Origin: an uncultured Acetatifactor sp.
GTDB lineage: Bacteria; Bacillota; Clostridia; Lachnospirales; Lachnospiraceae
Direction: 5' to 3'
DNA length: 57,794 nucleotides
NCBI GenBank assembly: GCA_947588205.1
Contig: CANPYG010000004.1
Span: 1-57,794 of the forward strand
Shown: piece by piece, positions 7,392 through 16,330 of the stretch
Numbering within the stretch: the stretch's first letter is position 1
Layout of the letters: the number at the start of each line of letters is the position of its first letter
The notes under the pieces: model-generated
Told to the model about the DNA's origin: nothing
What the model saw: only the letters and a program-made list of their open reading frames with translations
Database searches by the model: none
Translations under genes and position numbers: made by a program

Positions 7392-10300
7392 TTATCTCGC
7401 TACCTGAAAGTAATTCATCAGAATTTCTTTCATATAATGGTATCTTCTGGCATAGGAATTCTCCACCCTGATAATTTCCAGACGGTGGATACGACAAATT
7501 TCATTTTTCTTCTCATCACGCCGTTTCACCACTTCATCTTCAAAATGTTCTTTTCCATCCAGCTCAATCGCCAGCACCGGAATCTCGCTTCTCCCGCTTT
7601 TTTCGTAAACCACGAAGTCGAATCTGCCGGAATAGAACAGATCATCATAAGAAATATTGTCCTGAAAGACCTGAGACACCGCAACTTCTTTATGTATAGT
7701 AAATCTGTTCTGGCTAAGCCAGATATTCTCCAGGGCATGGTTCAGGTTCTCCAAAAACGCTTCCTCTGTCTGTGTACTGAAAGGCTTCACACCCAATGCA
7801 CGGGAAGCGGCTGTTTTCTTTGTCACGTTGGCGCGTCCGTTTGTTTTCACATACTGCACCAGCTCGTACAGATCATCCTCATCGCCCTGCTTATGCAGTC
7901 TCTCCAGATTTCTGTCGCTCGCCAGAACGATCAACTTATCTTTCGCCCTGGAGGTCGCGACATTGATCAGCTCCTTGTTGTTTTTCAGCCAGTCATAGGT
8001 ACTGATATGGGTCTGGTCCGTAATGGCGGTAGAAAACAGCACAATGTCCTTTTCATCTCCTTGAAACGCATGCACGGTACCGCAGGTTACATTGTCCACG
8101 CCCTCCCTTTCCAGACACTGCTCTATCAGTCTGCGCTGATTTACAAAAGGGGTTATGACTCCTATGGAACGATCCCTGTTCAGGGCAGCGAAACGGGCGA
8201 TTGCATCCGCTTCCGCAGGAGCGGTATTCTTATAATCCGTCCGCGCATCCGCGATGTCCACATATACCAGGGGTTCAGGCTCCTTACTCTGAGATTGTAT
8301 CTTTAATTTTTCATTGTAATATTTCTTATTGTTAAAATTTATGATCTTCCTGTTGCAACGATAATGATACCTGAGCAAAACCTCATCGCTGACAGCATCA
8401 CAGGCTAAATAAGTCTTATAGATGGAGTTTTTGCAGTAATCATATTCCTCCCCCACCATATACTTCACACGCAATTTGCGATTGACGGCTTCGTCGAGGA
8501 CGATCACAGGATTCAACTGTTGAGGATCGCCCACCAGCATTAAATTCTCGCCACGCAGGATCGGCACAAGAGAAACCGCTGTGTTGCACTGGCTTGCCTC
8601 GTCCATAATAGTCATATCAAAATACTGTCTGGGTTCTCCCAGTCTGTGAGCAGATATACAGGTAGTTGCAACAATAGGGAAAATACGCAGGAAGCGTTTT
8701 AATTTTTCATCACTGCTTAAAAATTTGTTGAACGCTTCTACTTGTTCGTCCCCTCCCTCCCCTAAAATGATCCGCTTTAAATCTTCATTTTTGGGCTCGT
8801 CCAATCGGCGGATATATCTCACAGAGGTATAATAAAGGTATTTCCGAAATTCTTCAGGATCGTCTCCGACCAGGGAAAGGGCATCCTGCTCCGAAACCTC
8901 ACCTTCTTCCTCTAGCCTTTCATTCACCTGTTGAAGCTGGCGACCTGCAACATCAGTCTGGAAGGGCAGAAGCTGAATGCTGAAAGGAGTCCTGCTGTTA
9001 TAATCAGTCAGCCTTTCAATCGTCTCGCTCCGCTCTTTCAGATCCAGAATGGTCTCATACTTTTTCAGCAGAGCAGACAACTTCTTTGCACGCTGTGACC
9101 GGTTATCTTTGTTGCGATCCAAAGTAGATTCAAAGATTTTAACCGATTGCGTGCTTTCATACAGCCTTCTGATGGTTCCCAAGGCATCCTTTACCTTATC
9201 CTGATTGCCCAGGCGGACAATAGGGAACGGAATCTTCCTCCCGCTATAAGTAAGGGAAGAAAGCTTTTCATATACTCCATCAATCGGATGATTGTTATAG
9301 GACGCAAAAAGAACCTTTTTCTCATTGAAAAATGCAGTAGTAATCGTATTGATGATGGTATTTGTCTTGCCGCTCCCGGGCGGCCCCTGAATATAAGCCA
9401 CCGGGTATTTCATGGCATTGTTGATGGCAAGAAGCTGATCCAGATTGATCCGGTTGTCCAAAGGGGTAATAGGATAGGACTTTGTTCTCACCGGGCGGTC
9501 GAGCAGATCCCCGAAAAAGGCCTTTATGGGCATAGTGACCTGATCAGTATGGTACATATCAATGATGGCGGCATATTCCTTATGAAGGTCGATGGAAACG
9601 TCCATCCCCAGGCCTATGATATAGGGCATGTCATCCACACCCTCTACATTCTGCCGGTTGTATCGGGTGATCTTATCCTTGATCAACTCCTGATTTGCTT
9701 CAAAGGATTCCAGCAAATCATAATCCTCAGCATCCAAATACCTGCGGATGCTCTGCTTCACACCGCCATCTAAAGCGAATTCCGTACAGATGGTGACATC
9801 CTTTTCAGGAACAAGCATCCTGGCCTTCACATCCAGATTCAGCCTCTTGTACGCAAGGACGTAAAGGCCTTTTGACGTATGGAGGCTCATCACATTCAAG
9901 GCGAGCTGCTGAAGCCGCAGAGATCCTCCCTGTTCCCTTTCCCTTTCACTTTTAAGCTGGAAATTTCTCACGATTGTTCGAAATTGTTCTTCATTTAAAG
10001 GGTAACCGCCTCCCCGGAAGCTGTCCCCATCCAGGTACTGTACCAGAGAAAAATCTGATTTATAGGGAGTCGTATCCATACGATTACAATCTTCCAGATA
10101 ATTCAGAATTTTCAGATTGGCGACATTGTCAAATAAAATTTTGTATTTATGGGGGTTCAGGGCGATGTCCCGGACAAGCGACTCATTAACCGGATAAAAG
10201 GAACCCTCGATCACCTGGGAGGAAACAATGGAATCTATGTATATAGTGTTGAAGGTTTCGATAGAATATTTCCCGAGATGAAGTCCCTCAACCATCAAGG

Positions 10301-10433
10301 ATTTTTTGCGCAGATTCAGCCCCCGGATGCCAATCCAGTACTTGGTAAGCTGGTCCGACATGTTGCGGTACTCTATGCTCAGCCACTTTCCTTCATGAAT
10401 CGCTTTGAAAATATCTCGATAGATACTGTCCAT
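7392..10433 (-). CDS. SF1 (Upf1/Dna2-like) helicase with C-terminal nuclease-like domain
   Basis: A 1013-residue protein. The ATPase core has Walker A GPPGSGKT at about 350-357, motif II DEAS near 611, GDPQQL near 635, then GVITPFVNQ, TVHAFQGDEKDIVLFS and NVATSRAK, the SF1B helicase order. The last 110 residues carry FDFVVYE followed by AIELDGKEHFE, the D...ExDG pattern of DUF2726/PD-(D/E)XK-type nuclease domains. The first 320 residues match nothing I know. I chose the ATG at 10431-10433 after AAGGAG. Base composition is closer to the host than to the adjacent island. Such helicase-nuclease fusions occur in defence loci, so it may cooperate with the island, but this is not shown. Confidence 0.85.
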   Translation of the reverse strand: MDSIYRDIFKAIHEGKWLSIEYRNMSDQLTKYWIGIRGLNLRKKSLMVEGLHLGKYSIETFNTIYIDSIVSSQVIEGSFYPVNESLVRDIALNPHKYKILFDNVANLKILNYLEDCNRMDTTPYKSDFSLVQYLDGDSFRGGGYPLNEEQFRTIVRNFQLKSEREREQGGSLRLQQLALNVMSLHTSKGLYVLAYKRLNLDVKARMLVPEKDVTICTEFALDGGVKQSIRRYLDAEDYDLLESFEANQELIKDKITRYNRQNVEGVDDMPYIIGLGMDVSIDLHKEYAAIIDMYHTDQVTMPIKAFFGDLLDRPVRTKSYPITPLDNRINLDQLLAINNAMKYPVAYIQGPPGSGKTNTIINTITTAFFNEKKVLFASYNNHPIDGVYEKLSSLTYSGRKIPFPIVRLGNQDKVKDALGTIRRLYESTQSVKIFESTLDRNKDNRSQRAKKLSALLKKYETILDLKERSETIERLTDYNSRTPFSIQLLPFQTDVAGRQLQQVNERLEEEGEVSEQDALSLVGDDPEEFRKYLYYTSVRYIRRLDEPKNEDLKRIILGEGGDEQVEAFNKFLSSDEKLKRFLRIFPIVATTCISAHRLGEPRQYFDMTIMDEASQCNTAVSLVPILRGENLMLVGDPQQLNPVIVLDEAVNRKLRVKYMVGEEYDYCKNSIYKTYLACDAVSDEVLLRYHYRCNRKIINFNNKKYYNEKLKIQSQSKEPEPLVYVDIADARTDYKNTAPAEADAIARFAALNRDRSIGVITPFVNQRRLIEQCLEREGVDNVTCGTVHAFQGDEKDIVLFSTAITDQTHISTYDWLKNNKELINVATSRAKDKLIVLASDRNLERLHKQGDEDDLYELVQYVKTNGRANVTKKTAASRALGVKPFSTQTEEAFLENLNHALENIWLSQNRFTIHKEVAVSQVFQDNISYDDLFYSGRFDFVVYEKSGRSEIPVLAIELDGKEHFEDEVVKRRDEKKNEICRIHRLEIIRVENSYARRYHYMKEILMNYFQVAR

Positions 10434-10457
10434 ATGCTTGGGGACTCCTTGCTTCAC

Positions 10458-10680
10458 TACACATATTTTTCGAACTGACGCTCCCTGCGGGGTGCTTTTC
10501 GCAGCATCTTATTCTCGTTCCTCCCAATTTCCTTTAAAAAAGGCCTTCTCCTAAACCTTGGACAGACGATGAATCGATCCTTTTTATTTCCTTCACCTTC
10601 AAAATACTTACCATGTTAAATTGCCCTCTTTCAGTTCCATACCTCAGATATTATCCTGGCAAAGTACTTTACCGGACATC
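10458..10680. other. Intergenic stretch between helicase and island
   Basis: This 223-base gap holds no clear gene. On the minus strand a 16-codon open frame (10457-10507, peptide MLRKAPRRERQFEKYV) has a GGGAGGA site upstream and stops just before the helicase start; it could be a leader peptide but the evidence is weak. A short GGTAAA/TTTGCC hairpin follows the DndB-like gene without a U-run. No attachment site was found. Confidence 0.4.
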
Positions 10681-11958
10681 TTATATATACTCTTCCCCCG
10701 CAATAATCGCATCTATATTTTCTTCAACCATATCCTCTTCTAAATAATCATAGATACTTTTCCAATCCTTATATATTTTCTGCCTTTCCTTATCAGTTAA
10801 TATATTTTTATCATAAATGTATAAAAACAATAACTCAGTCAAAGTTTTATTGCTTGTGATCATTTTCCCCTGCTCACTATCCCAAATGATCTTTTTCCAT
10901 AATCTGTGCTTCAGCCAAAGAATTTCTTCCGGGAAGCGCGAAATAATATTTCTAAAACTTTCTCCTCCATTTTCGTGGATTCTAACCACTGCTCTTGTAA
11001 ACGGATATAAAGCCACAGGGCGGAAGAATATATGTCCTCCATTCTTGTCTCTATACCTTCCCACCTTATTATTATCTTGAAAAAAGAAACCAGGACATTG
11101 GTCAAAAATAGCGATCCAATATTCCTTGCACAGCGAAACAAATTGCTTAATCGTTTCATCATCCGGCCTATGACGAATATACTCTGCCATTTTCCTTCTT
11201 CCTTTTATAGATTTTCCGTCCAGTCCCACTACCTCTTTATCCTGAATCATTAGCCATAACAATTCTGTATTGCATTCATAATAAGTGATAATAGAAGTAA
11301 ACGCCGTATCATTGCTTTCAGGCAATGATTTGGTTTTCGTATCAAGGATCTTTTTATCCCCAAACATCTGCTCGTTATCAATCAATTCCCTGGAAACTAT
11401 AGCAACAATATCATCTTCATCCAGGGCAATAATATCCCGCATAGATACCGGCTTAGCATAACGATTCAAAGTGCTGAACATTCTCCTCGTCCTCTGCATT
11501 CCTTCTTCGTCCTTACTATGTCCAATGAAAATAACCGGAACTTTTTCCGTTCCTAATTCAGGATTATCTTTCAAAGCCTGCTTGATCCCCTCCACGCGAT
11601 GTTGGCCATCTACAGGGAAAATCTTCTCTTCACCAGATAAAGTAAGTACTCCCATATCTACATTTTCCCTTAATCCCTCATCATCTATCCGGATTTCATT
11701 CCACATAGGCTGTCCGTCATAAACCGCTAATATCAGCGCATTAAAAAATCTTTCCTCTTGAGTTTCAATATATCGGGCAATGCTTTTATAATTATCTGTA
11801 ATACTTCTTTGTATCATTTCACATAACAAATTAGATTTATGCAATTCATCATTAATCGGCCTTACATATTCATTCACTTCGTCAAATGATAATGCAGATA
11901 CATAATATACCCATATTCCCATCTGTGACCTAATTGCAGGTATCCTTATTCTATCCAT
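10681..11958 (-). CDS. DndB-like protein with DGQHR motif
   Basis: A 425-residue protein with the sequence PVDGQHRVEGI at about 116-126, the hallmark of the DGQHR/DndB family, followed by the family segment RRMFSTLNRYAKPVS near 158-172. DndB proteins bind DNA and restrain or regulate phosphorothioate modification in Dnd loci. The start follows AAGGAGG. It is the last gene of the island, 12 bases after the GIY-YIG gene, so it is probably cotranscribed with the modification genes. A DndB homologue is not one of the four core Ssp genes, which makes its presence here notable. Confidence 0.8.
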   Translation of the reverse strand: MDRIRIPAIRSQMGIWVYYVSALSFDEVNEYVRPINDELHKSNLLCEMIQRSITDNYKSIARYIETQEERFFNALILAVYDGQPMWNEIRIDDEGLRENVDMGVLTLSGEEKIFPVDGQHRVEGIKQALKDNPELGTEKVPVIFIGHSKDEEGMQRTRRMFSTLNRYAKPVSMRDIIALDEDDIVAIVSRELIDNEQMFGDKKILDTKTKSLPESNDTAFTSIITYYECNTELLWLMIQDKEVVGLDGKSIKGRRKMAEYIRHRPDDETIKQFVSLCKEYWIAIFDQCPGFFFQDNNKVGRYRDKNGGHIFFRPVALYPFTRAVVRIHENGGESFRNIISRFPEEILWLKHRLWKKIIWDSEQGKMITSNKTLTELLFLYIYDKNILTDKERQKIYKDWKSIYDYLEEDMVEENIDAIIAGEEYI

Positions 11959-11970
11959 AACTTTTCCTCC

Positions 11971-12477
11971 TTAAAATGCTGGTTTCGCAGGCATAACATT
12001 ATAATCAGGTATCTGTGTATTACACGGGGGAATAATCACACGTATCAGTTCTCTTTCAACAGCCTCAATTAGTTCATCATCCTGTAAAGGCAAGTAACTA
12101 AAGTATAGCTGCGCTCCCCACAACTTCCTCATTGTTAAAAGTTCTGGCCTGGTGTCAGTAAAATATTCCTTGCAACGTTTTCTCAAACTATAACTGGTCT
12201 TTTTCCGCGCCCTGCCTATGTACATAATATATACATGATACTTTGGAATTATTTCCGGTTTTAGGACAAAAAGATACACACCTCCCACATCATTGGGTAC
12301 TGTATCTACCTCTTTATTCAATGCCGTTCCATCATCATTCATGTATTTTATCGTTTGCCATTCTTGAGAAACTATCCGTTTAATATCCGGATTAACACTG
12401 TTCCAACAATCAATGTTCAATTCAAAGTTCATCTTCAGCAATTTATGCCTGAAACACATATCGACATATTCTGACAT
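11971..12477 (-). CDS. GIY-YIG domain protein, possible endonuclease
   Basis: A 168-residue protein. A GIY-YIG nuclease core is visible: GVYLF at 66-70 stands for the GIY strand, YIGRA at 86-90 for YIG, then the arginine-rich helix SLRKRCKEYF, a glutamate-bearing helix EAVERELIRVIIPP with candidate metal ligands E141 and E143, and PPCN at 150-153. The family cuts DNA using one metal ion; close relatives also occur as restriction enzymes. It starts after AGAGGTG and ends 12 bases before the DndB-like gene. It could be a nuclease of the phosphorothioate defence or a separate restriction enzyme. Confidence 0.7.
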   Translation of the reverse strand: MSEYVDMCFRHKLLKMNFELNIDCWNSVNPDIKRIVSQEWQTIKYMNDDGTALNKEVDTVPNDVGGVYLFVLKPEIIPKYHVYIMYIGRARKKTSYSLRKRCKEYFTDTRPELLTMRKLWGAQLYFSYLPLQDDELIEAVERELIRVIIPPCNTQIPDYNVMPAKPAF

Positions 12478-12519
12478 TGTCTTTCACCTCTCATAAACAC
12501 ATCTCTCAGTTCAACCCTA

Positions 12520-12550
12520 AACCAGGCAATATGTAAAGCATTGTCTGGTT
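12520..12550 (-). promoter_or_regulatory. Hairpin between two island genes
   Basis: AACCAG-CAAT pairs with ATTG-CTGGTT around a 9-base loop with one internal mismatch. It sits in the only sizeable gap (117 bases) inside the island and has no U-run on the minus strand, so it may be a processing site or a partial terminator rather than a true end. Confidence 0.4.
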
Positions 12551-12594
12551 TGTATATGTATTCTAAAAAAACAGAAATCGGAAACATGATTCCA

Positions 12595-13566
12595 TTACTC
12601 TCCACGTATAAATTTAAGCATTTCCTCTGGATTCATTCTGGAAATATCTTCACGTTCAGCTTCTTCCCCTTGATCATACTCATCCTCATCTTCAAAATCA
12701 TCCTCATCTTCAAAGTCATCTTCTTCCATAACATCTTCTTTTGCAAGTTCCATCTCCAGTATCGTCCACTCAAATTCAGCATCATCTTCATCAAGAATAT
12801 CCAATATTTCGTCTTCCGTCGATAATTCATCAAGGAAATAGTCATCTCCATATAAATCAAGATAATATGCCGAATTAACCCTATGCGTTTCTTCCCGGTC
12901 AATCTTAGTTATGGGCACCATGGTGCCATCCCAGTCTACAACAAGGGATTCATATGCCTCGACATCTTCACATCCATAAATCAGATATATCTTGCTTTCC
13001 CGATACCTAACATATGGTCTGGCAATAGCCCAGAGGTAATCCTCGTAGAGCTTTCCAAAACTATCACTTGAAAACAAGGAAAAATCAATTTCCAATATCC
13101 GGCTCAGTATTTCACGATCTGTTCTTTCCCCAAACCAATCAGAAATAATTACTTCCCACTTCTTCCATTCATTCACAACGGTTCCAACAAAGGCAATATC
13201 CTGATTAAAGCATACTACAAATAATATATGTCTGCCGTACACCCTCCTAAACAACTTATATATATCGTATGCCTTTTCATTCCGCAAATAGGGATTGCCC
13301 GTAAGCAATACTGAAATCATTTTTAGTTTACGAAAATGACCATTCATAGAAAACATAGCAATTTCTTGACACTCTGCAAGAATTTTCCGATCAGCAGTAC
13401 TGAAATAACGAGAACAATCAGACTTTTCATAAAGAAAACTTTTCCATTCGCATACATACTCAACTTGAACTGGAAAATTCAGCATATGCAGAACGTTTTC
13501 AAGAGAATTCGCCCAGTTGTTAATGTCAAGTATATGAAATTCTCCTATAAAGTCATCAACAACCAT
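12595..13566 (-). CDS. Unknown island protein with strongly acidic C-terminus
   Basis: A 323-residue protein that I do not recognise. The first 240 residues look globular and include aromatic-rich stretches such as HILFVVCFNQD and KIYLIYGCEDVEAYESLVVDWDG. Residues from about 245 onward are very acidic, with two 18-bp tandem DNA repeats (12681-12716) coding for a repeated EDDFED motif. An acidic tail could mimic DNA or bind a basic partner, but that is a guess. It starts at an ATG after GGGGAG, 37 bases after the preceding island gene, and is AT-rich like its neighbours, so I regard it as part of the system. Confidence 0.7.
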   Translation of the reverse strand: MVVDDFIGEFHILDINNWANSLENVLHMLNFPVQVEYVCEWKSFLYEKSDCSRYFSTADRKILAECQEIAMFSMNGHFRKLKMISVLLTGNPYLRNEKAYDIYKLFRRVYGRHILFVVCFNQDIAFVGTVVNEWKKWEVIISDWFGERTDREILSRILEIDFSLFSSDSFGKLYEDYLWAIARPYVRYRESKIYLIYGCEDVEAYESLVVDWDGTMVPITKIDREETHRVNSAYYLDLYGDDYFLDELSTEDEILDILDEDDAEFEWTILEMELAKEDVMEEDDFEDEDDFEDEDEYDQGEEAEREDISRMNPEEMLKFIRGE

Positions 13567-13603
13567 TTGACGAATTCTCCCCTTTTGTTTCCTTGCATTG
13601 CTT

Positions 13604-14146
13604 TTATCCCTGATTCAACAGGCGTTTTATCTTGTCCTCGTACGATACGCCATCCATACTATTTTTGAACTCTCTTGAAACTTCAAAAGCTTTTCTGATA
13701 TAATCATCCCGTGAAGTACACTTAGTTGTAAAGGCATTGTACATATACTCTATACCACCTCTCACATAATCATTAAAGGTGTCAATGCACTTCTGAAGTT
13801 CTTCTTCCTTGTCAGGATTTGCATCATACCTAAAAGCACGGTCAAGGCGTTCTTCCGTGGTAATGTTTTCATCATCCAGTAAAGTGATCAATCGATATAA
13901 GAAAACACATTCCATCCGGTGTGTCGAGAATGCATCTGCGTATATTCTTGCTCGATCGCTTGACTCATTATCTTTTTCATCTTTTTTAGAATACAAATAT
14001 CCAAAAACGGCTGCATTCATGTAAACATCAATGTAATCGTCGAATAATTTCGCATCTTTCACCAAAAACTTCAAATGTGTTGCATGTTTTCCTGTTATGG
14101 TTAAATCATCCTCAAAAAGTCTTGTTGCTTTTTCTTTTTTTGCCAT
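13604..14146 (-). CDS. Unknown helical protein following the DndD-like ATPase
   Basis: A 180-residue, mostly helical and charged protein with no family I recognise. It begins MAKKEKATRLFEDDLTITGKH, starts 13 bases after the DndD-like gene and has a GGGGGG ribosome site; I rejected an in-frame start 17 codons earlier because it would lie within the end of the ATPase gene. Tight linkage suggests a partner of the ATPase, perhaps comparable to the small accessory subunits in phosphorothioate restriction modules. No catalytic motif is visible. Confidence 0.7.
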   Translation of the reverse strand: MAKKEKATRLFEDDLTITGKHATHLKFLVKDAKLFDDYIDVYMNAAVFGYLYSKKDEKDNESSDRARIYADAFSTHRMECVFLYRLITLLDDENITTEERLDRAFRYDANPDKEEELQKCIDTFNDYVRGGIEYMYNAFTTKCTSRDDYIRKAFEVSREFKNSMDGVSYEDKIKRLLNQG

Positions 14147-14159
14147 AACCGCCGCCCCC

Positions 14160-16151
14160 CTAACTAATCGTTGAATATGTATCGCTATGTTTTTCAAGCG
14201 TATACATCTGATTTACTCTATCCAAAATAACCGGCTCGGCATATCTCCAGTCTTTCATCATAACAAACATGATTACTTGCTCTGCCACCATTGGCAACTC
14301 ACGAGAAATATTCCTAATATGCACTTCATCTGCATTGGAGAAAGGTGCATCCAAAATCAAAGGATAGGGCTCGTTCTCCAACTTGTCTCCATCAACTTTT
14401 AATGCCTTATCCTTTGCCAGATCCACAAGACCTGCAATAAAGGCAAAGTTTTTAACTCTTATCAAACCCTCTGATTCACCGGATATAACCTTCTCATGTG
14501 TCTCAGGTATTATAGAATAAAGCACTGTCTGATACTTTTCATTAATCTCTAGCAATCTTTCACCGTGATACATTCTCTGAAAAATCATGTTTACACGTTC
14601 TTGCAGCTCAGAACGAATCTTTCTTTCTTCTTCGATATAGTATTCCTGTAACCATTTCAAAACCTTCCTTGTATAAGCTAGATACCTTCTGATCTCTCTG
14701 CCCTTTTCCGATTTTGCGCTCAAATTATCATATATCTTTTTAAACCTCTCCTTTCGGCTATTTACTTCCGCAATCTTTGCGATGGCAAGTTCTTTTACTT
14801 TTGTTTTTTCTTTAATCCTTTCTTTCACATCATTAAGCTCAATCTGATACTTCCTTGCATCATCTTTTCCTTCAATCTGCCTCTCTATATCTGCTATTTC
14901 ATCCTCCCATTCTTCTATTCTCTGTCCAAATCGTAGGATATTAGCGATTCGAGCTTGGACAGTATTAAAGAAGCGATCATTTGCATTGATTTTATTGTAC
15001 CTCTGAATGTCTTTCTTGAAATTTTTGATGGTCGTTCCAATTGATTCCGGAGGAACAAATTTAATCTGTTCCATCAGATGAACATATGCGGCATTTCCAT
15101 CAACAATTTCCGCCCCGCATAAACACCTGCCGTTCTTTATCAATTCCCTAATAGTATTAGCGGTAACATCAGAAATACCCTTATCATCAACCTTTGCTTG
15201 TTCTAGGAATTCCATTGCCTGACGATAAAGTGGCTGAGCAAAAAACCAAACTGAATCATCACCGAATAAAATTGGAAAGTCCGAATACATTTCTTCAACC
15301 GCACTTCTTTCACTCTTAATATTACGATTCAGCCTGTCTTTTTTCGTTTGGAGCTCTGTGGTGGCTTGCAAATCTCCTATTTTTCTTTCGAGACACTCTT
15401 TGCGGCTCTCATAATCATCGATTTCGCTTTCAGCATTGTCCCGAATACTTTGCTGATATATACACTCTTCCTCAGCCTTCTGAACTTCTTCTAGCGCATC
15501 TGCCGCCTTTGAATCATCATTCTCTTTTAGTTCCCCATAGAATGAGCCTATAACAGATTTTTTCGTCTCTTCTTTGCCAAGATGACCTATAGCATTTTCC
15601 AAAACTGCAAGCCCCAAAAGTCCCTTAACTGCAGCTGATAAATCGTTTCTTCCCGCAACATTCTGAACGCGTTCCGTGTCAAAGAAAAAATATCCCGAAA
15701 GATCCTCTGGAAGAATAAGGTTTATTACACTCTTCATATCCTCATCTTTTTCGATATATTCAGTCTTCCCTATTGATAAATCCTTAAAACTAACCTTTAA
15801 CTGGGCATCGCGATGAATTACTGTGCCATTTACCTTAAGATAATCTTGTTTCCTCGTAATTGTGTAATCATGACCCTTGTGCTCTAAAACTATCTCTACC
15901 AGAACCTCTATAGGATTATCCCCATTATACATAGCAGATGACAACTCCAGATTAAGCAAAAAATCAGGATTATCATTAAATATGGCTTTACCATAAAAAC
16001 ACCAATTAAACATTTGAAGAAGGGTAGTTTTGCCAAATGTATTATCGCCCAAGATTATTGTTACGTTTTTTTGTGATTCACAAGGAAAAACTATTTGATT
16101 TTCACCCTTAAATTGCCGAAAGTTTTTATATCTAAGAGATTTAATTAACAT
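14160..16151 (-). CDS. DndD-like SMC/Rad50-type ATPase
   Basis: A 663-residue ABC-type ATPase. The N-terminus has the FRQFKGENQI strand and the P-loop GDNTFGKTT at 35-43. Long charged coiled-coil arms flank a centre carrying GRCLCGAEI, a CxC that resembles a zinc-hook apex. The C-terminus contains the Walker B type sequence PLILDAPFSNAD. This order is that of DndD and Rad50-like proteins, which bind or process DNA. It starts after AGGGGG, 11 bases after the 55-residue gene. Within this island it probably belongs to the restriction half, next to the PLD-helicase, rather than to sulfur insertion. Confidence 0.85.
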   Translation of the reverse strand: MLIKSLRYKNFRQFKGENQIVFPCESQKNVTIILGDNTFGKTTLLQMFNWCFYGKAIFNDNPDFLLNLELSSAMYNGDNPIEVLVEIVLEHKGHDYTITRKQDYLKVNGTVIHRDAQLKVSFKDLSIGKTEYIEKDEDMKSVINLILPEDLSGYFFFDTERVQNVAGRNDLSAAVKGLLGLAVLENAIGHLGKEETKKSVIGSFYGELKENDDSKAADALEEVQKAEEECIYQQSIRDNAESEIDDYESRKECLERKIGDLQATTELQTKKDRLNRNIKSERSAVEEMYSDFPILFGDDSVWFFAQPLYRQAMEFLEQAKVDDKGISDVTANTIRELIKNGRCLCGAEIVDGNAAYVHLMEQIKFVPPESIGTTIKNFKKDIQRYNKINANDRFFNTVQARIANILRFGQRIEEWEDEIADIERQIEGKDDARKYQIELNDVKERIKEKTKVKELAIAKIAEVNSRKERFKKIYDNLSAKSEKGREIRRYLAYTRKVLKWLQEYYIEEERKIRSELQERVNMIFQRMYHGERLLEINEKYQTVLYSIIPETHEKVISGESEGLIRVKNFAFIAGLVDLAKDKALKVDGDKLENEPYPLILDAPFSNADEVHIRNISRELPMVAEQVIMFVMMKDWRYAEPVILDRVNQMYTLEKHSDTYSTIS

Positions 16152-16162
16152 CTTCTATCCCC

Positions 16163-16330
16163 CTATAATTTACCGTTGACCACATCTTTTATAGTTTCTC
16201 TTATTTCCGTTATCATATCTTTGTCACTATAGTTCTTTGTTTTGGAATTCTCATACTCTAGCTTAAGAATCTTATATTTAATCTCGTTAAGCTTTTTTTC
16301 ATTGATTTCCTGTTCATCGTTAATACTCAT
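16163..16330 (-). CDS. 55-residue coiled-coil-like protein between helicase and ATPase
   Basis: An ATG at 16328-16330 overlaps the last codons of the PLD-helicase gene in another frame and opens 55 codons ending TAG at 16163. The product begins MSINDEQEINEKKLNEIK and is almost entirely charged amphipathic helix. Translational coupling to the upstream stop (overlap of 11 bases) and the ribosome site of the next gene immediately after it support real expression. It has no match I know. It may be an adaptor that links helicase and ATPase, or the small middle gene of an SspFGH-like trio. Confidence 0.65.
   Translation of the reverse strand: MSINDEQEINEKKLNEIKYKILKLEYENSKTKNYSDKDMITEIRETIKDVVNGKL

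Noticed and set aside
10458..10680. Attachment site or integrase at the island edge
   Set aside because: No direct repeats shared with the other edge, no tRNA gene and no recombinase were found.
12670..12730. CRISPR-like array in the acidic coding repeat
   Set aside because: Only two 18-bp copies in frame with a protein and no spacers. No CRISPR array was found anywhere in the window.
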